From an uncultured Pseudomonadales bacterium (GTDB lineage: Bacteria > Pseudomonadota > Gammaproteobacteria > Pseudomonadales > Porticoccaceae), in NCBI GenBank assembly GCA_943788895.1, contig CALSRZ010000001.1, positions 124,001-188,000 on the forward strand: 64,000 nt of DNA, written 5' to 3'. Below are positions 18,934 to 28,382 of the stretch, in pieces (the stretch's first letter is position 1; each line of letters starts with the position of its first letter). A model generated the notes under the pieces. The model did not search any database, was not told the DNA's origin, and worked only from the letters and a program-made list of their open reading frames with translations. The translations under genes and the position numbers were made by a program.

Positions 18934-20376
18934 TTAGCTCTTAGCTTTTAAATGTTCAGCTAACCTCAAACACAGCTGAATAATTGGCATAGTCGGGTTA
19001 CAAGCCCCTCCAGTAGAAAAAACACTACTTCCAGCTATATATAGGTTATCTAGTTCATGAACTTTAGAGTTTTTATCAACTACACCATATTTCGGGTTTT
19101 CAGACATTCTTGTTGTACCCATATGATGGTTGTGATGCCCGAATGGTATATCAAGAGTTTTATCCAGCATGAAGTCAGCTAGTCGAACGATACCTAACCC
19201 AGCACTGCTAAATTCTTTTGCCATCGCCATGCCGGTTTCCCTAATAGTTTTCTTGTCAAAGTCATTAATCTGCCAATCGAATTTGGCTCTACTAAGCCCA
19301 AAATCATCAGTTTCTTTGCTTAGAGATACTCTGCTATTCAAGTTCGGGGATTGTTCGATCAAGGTCCCAATATTTCCCATACCTGGACATTTAAAATCGC
19401 TAATAAACTGTACTTTATCCTCGATTTCCATTTTACAGGCTAGATTTTTAAAAAAGGTTTTAATGGCCTTTGTTCGTCCATAGGATTTTACTTTCTTAAT
19501 AATTCCCAGAGTAACATTCGATTTCCCGATGTTTATTACACTGACAAAATTATCATCAGTATAAAACTGCATACGAGCAGTATTATCTAAATTACGATAA
19601 ATAAAAGAACCCATGGGCACGTTTAAATGCTCCATAAAGCATCGACCTACCATATCGTTTGAGTTTCCTATTCCCGCTTTGATTTGATTGTTACAATTCA
19701 GCATAAACCTAGGTGTTTCAATACCGCCAAGACAGAGTATGAATTTATTAGCTGATATAGTTGATTTGTAGTTTTTGTAATTACTAATTTCGATGTTGGT
19801 AACAGTGAGATGAGATTCATCTAACGTTAGATCTGTCGCAGTCGCGTTATAGTAACAGTCGATATTTTTTGCAGCGTCTATTTCAGAGAGGTATTTACCT
19901 TTAAAGCGAGTAGGGGGGCTTTTACTAAATGCATCTGGAGAGAAGTGATCTTTTAATAGATCTTTATTAATAGGTTTAAAACCTTGCTCTATATCCAGGT
20001 CAAGGATATTCATTGCTTCTTCGAGATAGGGCTGAACTGCACTGTATTGGATTGGCCAGCCGGGCAGACCATTGATTTTTTGAGTATCAAAATCTGAGCT
20101 ATCAAAAGGTCGGCAGCGGCCTGACCAGTGGTTTGAAGTTCCACCAAAATAGCGCAGCCTCGTGTATTGGGGCCATCCGTCATGACCTACTGATTCACAC
20201 TTATAGAAATCTTGCGATTCATCCGAGTAATTGAGTCCGCCAGCTTCTAGTAGAAGAATAGTTTTTCCAGATGTGGATAACTCCCTTGCTAGAGTAATTC
20301 CCGCCGGTCCCGTACCAACAATACAAAAATCATAATTTTTATCTATAGTAGTTTGTACATTAAAGTCGAAAAGCAT
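18934..20376 (-). CDS. GMC-family FAD-dependent oxidoreductase
   Basis: A 480-aa flavoprotein. FAD-binding IVGTGPAGITLARELS (residues 19-34) and LLLEAGG, and a GMC C-terminal domain with the catalytic-type region FGHHNHHMGTTRM and IAGSSVFSTGGACNPTMPII. GMC enzymes oxidise alcohols or sugars; the substrate here is unknown. No signal peptide of its own, but the small Tat-signal protein encoded one base upstream may carry it across the membrane (inference). It is on the opposite strand to all other EPS genes. Confidence 0.85.
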   Translation of the reverse strand: MLFDFNVQTTIDKNYDFCIVGTGPAGITLARELSTSGKTILLLEAGGLNYSDESQDFYKCESVGHDGWPQYTRLRYFGGTSNHWSGRCRPFDSSDFDTQKINGLPGWPIQYSAVQPYLEEAMNILDLDIEQGFKPINKDLLKDHFSPDAFSKSPPTRFKGKYLSEIDAAKNIDCYYNATATDLTLDESHLTVTNIEISNYKNYKSTISANKFILCLGGIETPRFMLNCNNQIKAGIGNSNDMVGRCFMEHLNVPMGSFIYRNLDNTARMQFYTDDNFVSVINIGKSNVTLGIIKKVKSYGRTKAIKTFFKNLACKMEIEDKVQFISDFKCPGMGNIGTLIEQSPNLNSRVSLSKETDDFGLSRAKFDWQINDFDKKTIRETGMAMAKEFSSAGLGIVRLADFMLDKTLDIPFGHHNHHMGTTRMSENPKYGVVDKNSKVHELDNLYIAGSSVFSTGGACNPTMPIIQLCLRLAEHLKAKS

Positions 20377-20377
20377 A

Positions 20378-20590
20378 TTACTCAGCCCCTCGAGTTAGGG
20401 TTTTAGTCGGTAAAATCCAGCCATTAACTGAGACGAATTTATCATCAATAGGTGTGAATTTGTCTGGCATAGACTTAGGGGGAATTGTCAGGCTTGCCCC
20501 ATAGGGTGATTTATTGGCAAGAGTTGATGGAGCTGCAGTCACGAGGAGAAATGTAGTTATAAATCCCCGTCGGTTTATAGGTTGAGGCAT
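20378..20590 (-). CDS. small twin-arginine signal protein, partner of the GMC oxidoreductase
   Basis: A 70-aa product starting at ATG 20590 (AAGGAC about nine bases upstream): MPQPINRRGF followed by a hydrophobic stretch ITTFLLVTAAPSTLA, a clear twin-arginine-type signal, then about 44 residues without a recognised domain. Its TAA is separated from the oxidoreductase ATG by one base, so translation is probably coupled. This resembles the Tat-exported small subunits of membrane FAD dehydrogenases such as gluconate 2-dehydrogenase, though this one is far shorter. No homologue is identified with certainty. Confidence 0.6.
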   Translation of the reverse strand: MPQPINRRGFITTFLLVTAAPSTLANKSPYGASLTIPPKSMPDKFTPIDDKFVSVNGWILPTKTLTRGAE

Positions 20591-20804
20591 GCTGTATGTC
20601 CTTATATTTATCACTTAAGAATAGTCTATAAAACCGCTATGACAAGTTCGGCAGTGACCCATCTTGTTAAGACTGTAAATGTGAGCTGTGTCAGATATCA
20701 GACGAGAATTATCAAACTTGGATCACGCATCTCGAGAGCACTGAAAGACAACCTCGGAAGGGGTAATTACTATCAGTTTAATATTTATCTGGGAGTGACA
20801 CGGA

Positions 20805-22760
20805 ATGCTTAAAATGAAACATCTTTTATACATCTTATTAATTCTGATTGGTGTTACGGCCTGCAAATCAACTCCTACTGAGGGTGAAGGGCCAGAAAAT
20901 CTAGCAGTCACACCTGTTGCCAGTAGTGAAGAGACGATAAATGCCAGTAGTGAAGAGACGATAAACGATTCTCCCTCTGAGCCTGAAGCGCCGGTGGCTA
21001 GTACAGCTGATACTAGCTCCGAATATGAAGCAAGCCAAAATGAATACAGTGTTCAGCCTGGTGATTTCAACCTTTATCCGCGTGAGACGAATGGTTGGGA
21101 TGAAAGTGGCTGGTCAATTATTACTCCTTCTGAAGATTCAAGGCTCATTTATGTGAGTTCTTCATCTGGTAATGACGATACTGCTGAATTTTATGCGCCA
21201 CGCGATATTGATAGCCTTGAGTATCCGGGCTCCATCAAGCCATTTAAGACCATTGAGGCAGCGCATTTAAATACTCGGCAAGGCTATCCTGATTGGATTC
21301 TTCTTCGACGAGGGGATGTTTGGGAGGTAAGCGGAGCGATTCATCTCAAGGGTGGGAGGTCAGCAGATGAAAGATCAATCTTATTCTCTTACGGTGAAAA
21401 TACAGAGCGTCCGGTTCTGACCAATAGTGGTACTAAAGATATATTGCGCATATGGTCAGAGATAAGATTTGTTGCCATAGTGGGAATATCTTTTTATGGG
21501 ATTGAGCGAGACCCTTCTGCACAAGAATTCGTTGGATGGGGAAATGTAGGTGAGTTGCGAGGTATTTTTATTTATTCTGGTGATGCCCATGAAGATAGGA
21601 TGGGTTCGATTTTAATAGAAGATAATCGGTTTAACTTTCTAAGTAAGGCAATTTCAAGCACCGGAGACGCTGAACACGTTGATATTGTTATACGCCGTAA
21701 TGTTATTCGTAATTCTTATAGCGAAACGGGTCATTCGCAGGGAATGTCTGCTGCGTATACTTCAGCTTTAGTTGAGGAAAATATATTTGATCATAATGGT
21801 TGGCTGACTCAGCAAGATGTTAAAAATGGTAAGGAAACTGTGAAAGGTCAGGCCACAATGTTTAACCATAATACTTATTTTTCGTCTTCAATGGACACAG
21901 TCTTTAAGAACAATATCTTTCTTAGACCCTCTAGTATTCACAATAAATGGACGGCAAATCCGCCAGCTGATTTAGATGAAATAATGTCACGTAATTTAAT
22001 TATGGAAGATAATTTATATGTCGGCGGAGAGATAGGTGTCAGCGCAGGTGGTAACGATGATAATAATAACGGTAACCGCTGGGAAAATGTAGAGATTATC
22101 GATAACGTATTGATGGCAATAGGTAGGGATCAACCAACCAAGAGGACATTGGGTTGGAATATTGATGCTACTGACTGGAACGGTGGTTTGATATGTGGGA
22201 ATTATCTATTACATACCGATAATCCAGCGGTTAATAATATCTATGGAATTAAAGTATCTGGTCATAGCAATGACGTGACTGTTACTCGAAATACAATTCA
22301 TGGCTTAATTACGCCCAATCCTAGCTCAATAAATGGTGCTATAAGTATTGTTGATGCTGATCCAAAATCTAACATTGTTGTTTCCATGAACAATATCCAG
22401 TTGCAAGATAGCAGTTTACGAGTCGTTATTGCTGAGCAGTTAGATTCAATAGTATTTGAAGATAATAAGTACTTTTCATATTTGGTTGATACAGATTGGT
22501 TTCGTGCGGAGGGTGTTAATCAGAATATTTCAGTATGGCGAACGCTTTCAGGGGATATTAGCTCTACCGTAGAGCAGGATTCATTTCTTCAGCCGAAGAG
22601 AACATTCGAAACTTATCTGAGTTCAATTGGCAGTTTATCAATTAACGCCTTTGTTGATGCAGCAGATCATCAATCTTATCGTGTATGGGGTGAAGAGTTT
22701 TCGGCTAAAAAAATTAATAACTATATCCGCGAAGGTCATGGCAACCGTAAATGCCAATAA
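20805..22760 (+). CDS. right-handed beta-helix lipoprotein
   Basis: A 651-aa outer-membrane or periplasmic lipoprotein: signal with lipobox IGVTAC (Cys20), a low-complexity Ser/Glu linker with a duplicated eight-residue unit, then from residue 88 a parallel beta-helix rich in N-x-I/F repeats (ILIEDNRFNF, DIVIRRNVIRNSYS, LVEENIFDHNGW). Such folds are common in polysaccharide lyases, epimerases and hydrolases acting on EPS, but no catalytic motif is identified. Residues 88-644 are identical to the C-terminal part of the next gene. Confidence 0.8.
   Translation: MLKMKHLLYILLILIGVTACKSTPTEGEGPENLAVTPVASSEETINASSEETINDSPSEPEAPVASTADTSSEYEASQNEYSVQPGDFNLYPRETNGWDESGWSIITPSEDSRLIYVSSSSGNDDTAEFYAPRDIDSLEYPGSIKPFKTIEAAHLNTRQGYPDWILLRRGDVWEVSGAIHLKGGRSADERSILFSYGENTERPVLTNSGTKDILRIWSEIRFVAIVGISFYGIERDPSAQEFVGWGNVGELRGIFIYSGDAHEDRMGSILIEDNRFNFLSKAISSTGDAEHVDIVIRRNVIRNSYSETGHSQGMSAAYTSALVEENIFDHNGWLTQQDVKNGKETVKGQATMFNHNTYFSSSMDTVFKNNIFLRPSSIHNKWTANPPADLDEIMSRNLIMEDNLYVGGEIGVSAGGNDDNNNGNRWENVEIIDNVLMAIGRDQPTKRTLGWNIDATDWNGGLICGNYLLHTDNPAVNNIYGIKVSGHSNDVTVTRNTIHGLITPNPSSINGAISIVDADPKSNIVVSMNNIQLQDSSLRVVIAEQLDSIVFEDNKYFSYLVDTDWFRAEGVNQNISVWRTLSGDISSTVEQDSFLQPKRTFETYLSSIGSLSINAFVDAADHQSYRVWGEEFSAKKINNYIREGHGNRKCQ
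20919..20966 (+). repeat. 24-bp tandem duplication in the lipoprotein linker
   Basis: Two copies of GCCAGTAGTGAAGAGACGAT-AAA(T/C), differing only in the last base, encoding a repeated A-S-S-E-E-T-I-N segment. In-frame, so it only lengthens the linker. Confidence 0.85.
21066..22736 (+). repeat. 1,671-bp direct repeat, copy 1
   Basis: Pairs with 24178-25848 at a constant offset of 3112 bases. Encoded proteins are identical throughout, and the bases agree wherever I compared them. The flanks diverge at once on both sides. Confidence 0.92.
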
Positions 22761-23016
22761 CGGTTTGAAGATTCTAATAGTTTTAATATTCTTCTGGAGT
22801 AACTAGGACTGTAATTTCTTCATCGTAATGAGTGTTAGATCACAGTTCAAGGTTGTTTGATAGACAGTATCGAGGTTAATCCGTTTGTATATATCAGCAG
22901 TTCACGTATAAGAAAAATTTTATAAACACTGTCCACATTGATGCTCTACTTTTAACACTTATTAAACTCAAACCGGTAGTGTCAGTAACAACTTAAATTA
23001 CTCTGGTGTTGTTATT

Positions 23017-25872
23017 ATGACTGCTATAAATCGATTGTTGTACACCATCATTATTGGTTCACTTATAGCTTTTGGTTCAGGCGCGGGTCTTGCAGTAGGC
23101 AAGGGGATCACGGGCAAACCAAGTTACGAAAAGACGAATAACCGAAAGGTTAAAGATTCGGTGCTTATAGTTGAACCTGCTACAACTTTACCCGTCCCAA
23201 CCGAGCTCGAAATACTGGATGCGGTAGCGCCGACTAGTTTCGAAATCGGTATCCCCATTCGCCTAACCTATGCTCAAGGACAGTCTGTGTATGCGGTAGT
23301 TGATGGAGCCGCGGGACCCATAACCTTTAGTTTTATGGGTATATCTCACACGGAAAATAGTGCCCCATTTCATATGAATGGCGATAATAATTACGTTTCT
23401 TTTCCTGCAGGAACACATGCGATTGGTATTCAAACATCCGATTACAATTATAGTGTATTTATTGATGTTGACCAGGCTTTGGTAGTTGAGGAACCCGCTG
23501 CAGAGGAACCCATAGTAGATGAACCTGTAGTAGATGAACCTGTAGTAGATGAACCTGTGGTAGATGAACCTGTGGTAGATGAATCTGTAGTAGATGAACC
23601 TGCAGTAGATGAACCTGTGGTAGATGAATCTGTAGTAGATGAACCTGCAGTAGATGAACCTGTAGTAGATGAACCTGTTGTAGATGAACCCGTAGTAGAT
23701 GAACCCGTAGTAGATGAACCCGTAGTAGTGGGGCCATTAATAGAGTTAGTCAATAGTATCCCCATCCCAACCGCACTTGAAATTCTAGATGGGACAGGTC
23801 CACTGATATTTGAAGGCAGCACACCCATTAGCCTTACCTTTACTCAAGGGCAATCAATATTTGTGGTTGTTGATGCTGATATTGGGCCCATAACTTTTTC
23901 TTTCATGGGAATATCCCACACAGAGAATAGCCGACCGTTTCATATGAATGGCGACAATAATTACGTGTCCTTTCCTGCAGGAATACATGAGATAGATATA
24001 CAAACCCCTAATTATAATTACAGTGTATTTATTGATGTTGCTGTCGAAGTTGAAGAACCGGTCGTAGATGATCCGTCCGTAGAAGAGTCTGTGTCAGCAG
24101 AACCAGTGGTAGATGAACCGCTATTAGAAGAGCCAGAGGCGCAGGAAGATGCCCCTTACAGTGTTAAGCCTGGTGAGTTCAACCTTTATCCGCGTGAGAC
24201 GAATGGTTGGGATGAAAGTGGCTGGTCAATTATTACTCCTTCTGAAGATTCAAGGCTCATTTATGTGAGTTCTTCATCTGGTAATGACGATACTGCTGAA
24301 TTTTATGCGCCACGCGATATTGATAGCCTTGAGTATCCGGGCTCCATCAAGCCATTTAAGACCATTGAGGCAGCGCATTTAAATACTCGGCAAGGCTATC
24401 CTGATTGGATTCTTCTTCGACGAGGGGATGTTTGGGAGGTAAGCGGAGCGATTCATCTCAAGGGTGGGAGGTCAGCAGATGAAAGATCAATCTTATTCTC
24501 TTACGGTGAAAATACAGAGCGTCCGGTTCTGACCAATAGTGGTACTAAAGATATATTGCGCATATGGTCAGAGATAAGATTTGTTGCCATAGTGGGAATA
24601 TCTTTTTATGGGATTGAGCGAGACCCTTCTGCACAAGAATTCGTTGGATGGGGAAATGTAGGTGAGTTGCGAGGTATTTTTATTTATTCTGGTGATGCCC
24701 ATGAAGATAGGATGGGTTCGATTTTAATAGAAGATAATCGGTTTAACTTTCTAAGTAAGGCAATTTCAAGCACCGGAGACGCTGAACACGTTGATATTGT
24801 TATACGCCGTAATGTTATTCGTAATTCTTATAGCGAAACGGGTCATTCGCAGGGAATGTCTGCTGCGTATACTTCAGCTTTAGTTGAGGAAAATATATTT
24901 GATCATAATGGTTGGCTGACTCAGCAAGATGTTAAAAATGGTAAGGAAACTGTGAAAGGTCAGGCCACAATGTTTAACCATAATACTTATTTTTCGTCTT
25001 CAATGGACACAGTCTTTAAGAACAATATCTTTCTTAGACCCTCTAGTATTCACAATAAATGGACGGCAAATCCGCCAGCTGATTTAGATGAAATAATGTC
25101 ACGTAATTTAATTATGGAAGATAATTTATATGTCGGCGGAGAGATAGGTGTCAGCGCAGGTGGTAACGATGATAATAATAACGGTAACCGCTGGGAAAAT
25201 GTAGAGATTATCGATAACGTATTGATGGCAATAGGTAGGGATCAACCAACCAAGAGGACATTGGGTTGGAATATTGATGCTACTGACTGGAACGGTGGTT
25301 TGATATGTGGGAATTATCTATTACATACCGATAATCCAGCGGTTAATAATATCTATGGAATTAAAGTATCTGGTCATAGCAATGACGTGACTGTTACTCG
25401 AAATACAATTCATGGCTTAATTACGCCCAATCCTAGCTCAATAAATGGTGCTATAAGTATTGTTGATGCTGATCCAAAATCTAACATTGTTGTTTCCATG
25501 AACAATATCCAGTTGCAAGATAGCAGTTTACGAGTCGTTATTGCTGAGCAGTTAGATTCAATAGTATTTGAAGATAATAAGTACTTTTCATATTTGGTTG
25601 ATACAGATTGGTTTCGTGCGGAGGGTGTTAATCAGAATATTTCAGTATGGCGAACGCTTTCAGGGGATATTAGCTCTACCGTAGAGCAGGATTCATTTCT
25701 TCAGCCGAAGAGAACATTCGAAACTTATCTGAGTTCAATTGGCAGTTTATCAATTAACGCCTTTGTTGATGCAGCAGATCATCAATCTTATCGTGTATGG
25801 GGTGAAGAGTTTTCGGCTAAAAAAATTAATAACTATATCCGCGAAGGTTATGGCAATACAACCTGCAATTAA
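23017..25872 (+). CDS. large beta-helix protein with duplicated N-terminal domain and VDEP repeats
   Basis: A 951-aa exported protein: signal-like N-terminus (residues 1-27), two related domains of about 94 residues (59-152 and 249-342, each with ITFSFMGISHTEN and HMNGDNNYVSFPAG), an acidic V-V-D-E-P repeat between them, a second acidic linker, and the beta-helix from residue 388. The N-terminal domains are unrecognised; their placement suggests a binding module on a stalk. Unlike its upstream paralogue it has no lipobox, and no PEP-CTERM signal is seen. The helix part is a duplicate of the upstream gene. Confidence 0.8.
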   Translation: MTAINRLLYTIIIGSLIAFGSGAGLAVGKGITGKPSYEKTNNRKVKDSVLIVEPATTLPVPTELEILDAVAPTSFEIGIPIRLTYAQGQSVYAVVDGAAGPITFSFMGISHTENSAPFHMNGDNNYVSFPAGTHAIGIQTSDYNYSVFIDVDQALVVEEPAAEEPIVDEPVVDEPVVDEPVVDEPVVDESVVDEPAVDEPVVDESVVDEPAVDEPVVDEPVVDEPVVDEPVVDEPVVVGPLIELVNSIPIPTALEILDGTGPLIFEGSTPISLTFTQGQSIFVVVDADIGPITFSFMGISHTENSRPFHMNGDNNYVSFPAGIHEIDIQTPNYNYSVFIDVAVEVEEPVVDDPSVEESVSAEPVVDEPLLEEPEAQEDAPYSVKPGEFNLYPRETNGWDESGWSIITPSEDSRLIYVSSSSGNDDTAEFYAPRDIDSLEYPGSIKPFKTIEAAHLNTRQGYPDWILLRRGDVWEVSGAIHLKGGRSADERSILFSYGENTERPVLTNSGTKDILRIWSEIRFVAIVGISFYGIERDPSAQEFVGWGNVGELRGIFIYSGDAHEDRMGSILIEDNRFNFLSKAISSTGDAEHVDIVIRRNVIRNSYSETGHSQGMSAAYTSALVEENIFDHNGWLTQQDVKNGKETVKGQATMFNHNTYFSSSMDTVFKNNIFLRPSSIHNKWTANPPADLDEIMSRNLIMEDNLYVGGEIGVSAGGNDDNNNGNRWENVEIIDNVLMAIGRDQPTKRTLGWNIDATDWNGGLICGNYLLHTDNPAVNNIYGIKVSGHSNDVTVTRNTIHGLITPNPSSINGAISIVDADPKSNIVVSMNNIQLQDSSLRVVIAEQLDSIVFEDNKYFSYLVDTDWFRAEGVNQNISVWRTLSGDISSTVEQDSFLQPKRTFETYLSSIGSLSINAFVDAADHQSYRVWGEEFSAKKINNYIREGYGNTTCN
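23191..23472 (+). repeat. N-terminal domain repeat A
   Basis: Encodes the first of two similar domains of about 94 residues; shares long runs such as FHMNGDNNYVSFPAG with repeat B at 23761-24042. The DNA is clearly diverged between the two, so this duplication is older than the beta-helix one. Confidence 0.8.
23506..23715 (+). repeat. 15-bp tandem repeat, 14 units
   Basis: Fourteen in-frame units of the form GAACCTGTAGTAGAT encoding E-P-V-V-D variants, followed by one degenerate unit at 23716-23730. Units come in a few variants in blocks, which suggests recent slippage or unequal crossing over. Copy number can change without breaking the frame. A related but irregular acidic linker recurs at 24048-24135. 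Confidence 0.95.
23761..24042 (+). repeat. N-terminal domain repeat B
   Basis: Second copy of the domain at 23191-23472, with the same order of motifs (P-x-P-T-x-L-E-I-L, GPITFSFMGISHTENS, NYSVFIDV). Confidence 0.8.
24178..25848 (+). repeat. 1,671-bp direct repeat, copy 2
   Basis: Second copy of 21066-22736. No transposase, inverted ends or target duplications are seen, so the copy most likely arose by recombination or gene conversion between adjacent paralogues. Confidence 0.92.
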
Positions 25873-25982
25873 TTAGAGAGAAAAATTTGAAGTAATATTC
25901 ATTAATGCTTAGATTTTAGTCTATCCTAATTTAGAGGTGGTCTGGTCAGATTGCTTCTAAATTCATAAGAAGAGCTAAAGGA

Positions 25983-27200
25983 ATGGCACGCCAGCAAAAT
26001 TCAAACCCCAAAATTCTAATGGTAATGAATGGCCCTCCCTGGTCGACATGGACTATGTCTGGTGTCAGCAAGGGTGTTTGTGGAGCGCTTTTAGAAAAGG
26101 GCGCCTTATATGGGGCGATATCACATCGTTGTTCATCTAATCGAAATTTTTCAAAACCATCCATTTTTTATAAATGGGGGGAGTTTTTTTACCAATTAAA
26201 AGGTCGCTTATTCGGGCAAAGCCTCCAGTCATGGAGGTCAGAATCTAGCGTGGGTTTAGCTGAAATATTGGACCAAGCACCAAAGTCAACAGCTGTTATA
26301 TACACTTATGTTAACCCCAAATACGGAACCTCGACCAATGTTCGACGGTTTCGATGGATAGGTATTTCTGTCTTAGATGCTGCTCGGCATGAAGCCTATG
26401 GTCATGAGAATATGGATGATGAGGCTCTAAAAGAAAAGTATCAAAAACAACATGAAACAATTCATCGGTCTGAAGCTATTTTTACTCATTCAAGCTATGG
26501 AGCTGATTCTATAGCGCGAGATTTTGACTACCCTAGAGAAAATATTTACCCCATCGGGGCGGGAGCTTCAATTCAATTTAAAGGAGCTAAAAATACAAGC
26601 ATTGAGCGATATCGCCGTTCAAACATCCTTTTTATCGGTCGCGACTGGGAGCGAAAGGGCGGTCCACTAGCCTATAAAGCGTTTATGCTTCTAAAAGAAA
26701 AAATCCCTCACGCCACTCTCACTATTGTAGGTCCTACTAAACAACCTATTTTTGGTGAGGGAGTTATATTTGAAGGTTTCTTGCGAAAGCATAAGTATCT
26801 AGAGAATAGAAAACTTAAAAAACTCTACCTAAAAGCATCTTTATTTTGTACGCCTTCAGTCTGCGAAACCTGGGGCCTCGTTTATGTAGAGGCTGCCGCC
26901 TCTGGGTTGCCTGTAGTGGGTACCAATGAGTGGGCGATGCCAGATATAGTGATAAATGGGAAGACGGGAGTACTAACCCAGGAACGATCTCCGGAAGTCT
27001 TGGCTAAGGCGATGTATCAAGTGCTTAAAAACCCAGATGAGGCAAAGAAAATGGGTGATGCTGCAATTATTCATGTTGATGAGGTTCTAGATTGGCCTAA
27101 TGTTGCTGATCGAATAATAGCGGCGATTTCGCCTGAATTGCTAGAAAATCGTCGTCCTAATTGGCTTCCAGAAGATATTGATAGACCTGAAATCGTTTGA
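25983..27200 (+). CDS. glycosyltransferase family 4 protein
   Basis: A 405-aa GT-B fold enzyme. The C-terminal glycosyl_transf_1 domain (about residues 205-370) has NILFIGRDWERKGG, TLTIVGPTKQ and the E-x7-E motif region ETWGLVYVEAAASGLPVVGTN. The N-terminal acceptor domain (MVMNGPPWSTWTMSGVSKG) is particular to this gene. Linkage and sugar are unknown. AT-rich like its neighbours. Confidence 0.85.
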   Translation: MARQQNSNPKILMVMNGPPWSTWTMSGVSKGVCGALLEKGALYGAISHRCSSNRNFSKPSIFYKWGEFFYQLKGRLFGQSLQSWRSESSVGLAEILDQAPKSTAVIYTYVNPKYGTSTNVRRFRWIGISVLDAARHEAYGHENMDDEALKEKYQKQHETIHRSEAIFTHSSYGADSIARDFDYPRENIYPIGAGASIQFKGAKNTSIERYRRSNILFIGRDWERKGGPLAYKAFMLLKEKIPHATLTIVGPTKQPIFGEGVIFEGFLRKHKYLENRKLKKLYLKASLFCTPSVCETWGLVYVEAAASGLPVVGTNEWAMPDIVINGKTGVLTQERSPEVLAKAMYQVLKNPDEAKKMGDAAIIHVDEVLDWPNVADRIIAAISPELLENRRPNWLPEDIDRPEIV

Positions 27201-27237
27201 TTATGGATAATTTTCGTTGCAAATATAAAGGATTGTT

Positions 27238-28251
27238 TTGAGAAACCGTAAAGTAGACATATTAAGGTTTATAGGCTTAGCGATGATAATACTCGCTCAT
27301 GTAGAACCGCCTAGTATGTTGTTCCAAATACGTAATTTTGATGTCCCTTTAATGGTATTAGTCTCTGGAATGTCATTTGGGTTAACCTATAAATCTGGGG
27401 AGGCATATCTAAGTTATGTTTGGAGGCGAGTTAAACGTTTGGTGTTTCCAGTGTGGATATTCTTAGCGATATATTTTATAGCTTTGGCTATTTTATATCC
27501 GGATAGCTCTGAACTAGACTCCCGAACGATGATCAATTCATTTCTTTTAATCAAAGGAATTGGATTCGTTTGGATCATTAAAGTATTTCTTTTAGTCGCT
27601 CTGATTTCTCCATGGATATATAGATTTAGTGCAAAAACCGAGTCGAATAGACGGTATATTTTGATTATTGTTGGTTGTTTTTTAACTTGGGAAATCACCC
27701 GTTATTTAACAATTCCAATGATGAGCGGAGGATTGAAAACTGCCTCATTGATTACTCATTATATTATCCCGTATGGCTTGGTTTTTGCTGTTGGATTAAG
27801 AGTTTCACAATTTAATAACAGGCAGCTACATAGATTTTCATTTATTAGTCTGGGCGCTTTAATTTTAATTGGTCTTGGTTTGTTTCTAATCCATGGAAAA
27901 TTTATACCAACTCAGAAGTTTAAATATCCGCCGTCGATTTACTACTTTTCTTATTCTTTCCTCGTCTCCTTTTTCCTGTTGGCACATAGTAGATATTTAG
28001 AGCGAATCTTTGAAAGATTGGGGTTACTTAAAGTAGTTTTATTTATTGCCCAAAATACCATCTGGATATATCTATGGCATATACCTTTAGTGAAAATAGT
28101 TAATCTGAATTTTATTTTAAAGTATTTAGTGGTCCTCTTTACCGCTGTAATAATTGCGTATATTCAAGTTTGTTTTGTGAATTCGTTTCTGTTGATGCGC
28201 ACATCAAATAAGAGGTTGAGGAAAAATATCGCCACCATTCTGACAGGATAA
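27238..28251 (+). CDS. acyltransferase family 3 membrane protein
   Basis: A 337-aa membrane protein with about ten helices; the N-terminal VDILRFIGLAMIILAHV matches the acyltransferase-3 family that O-acetylates or otherwise acylates surface sugars, and the catalytic-type His is in ILAHV. The start is TTG at 27238, supported by AAGGA five bases upstream; no in-frame ATG is suitable. It likely decorates the EPS repeat unit. Confidence 0.82.
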   Translation: MRNRKVDILRFIGLAMIILAHVEPPSMLFQIRNFDVPLMVLVSGMSFGLTYKSGEAYLSYVWRRVKRLVFPVWIFLAIYFIALAILYPDSSELDSRTMINSFLLIKGIGFVWIIKVFLLVALISPWIYRFSAKTESNRRYILIIVGCFLTWEITRYLTIPMMSGGLKTASLITHYIIPYGLVFAVGLRVSQFNNRQLHRFSFISLGALILIGLGLFLIHGKFIPTQKFKYPPSIYYFSYSFLVSFFLLAHSRYLERIFERLGLLKVVLFIAQNTIWIYLWHIPLVKIVNLNFILKYLVVLFTAVIIAYIQVCFVNSFLLMRTSNKRLRKNIATILTG

Positions 28252-28382
28252 TAGTATCGAGCTATTGTGCCGAGAGCTTGTAGGATGCTCCGATAGATCG
28301 CAATATCAGTATAAAATGCTGTTAAAAAATTAATTATATTGAAGCTTCTACTACACTTTTATTCTAAGGTTGAATCAAATTT

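Noticed and set aside
23506-23730. CRISPR-like array
   Set aside because: The units are contiguous 15-bp in-frame codons without spacers; it is a protein-coding tandem repeat. Minus-strand frames over it are shadows of the repeat.
21066-25848. Transposon as cause of the large direct repeat
   Set aside because: No transposase, inverted ends or target-site duplications at the edges; the repeat is confined to coding sequence of two paralogues.
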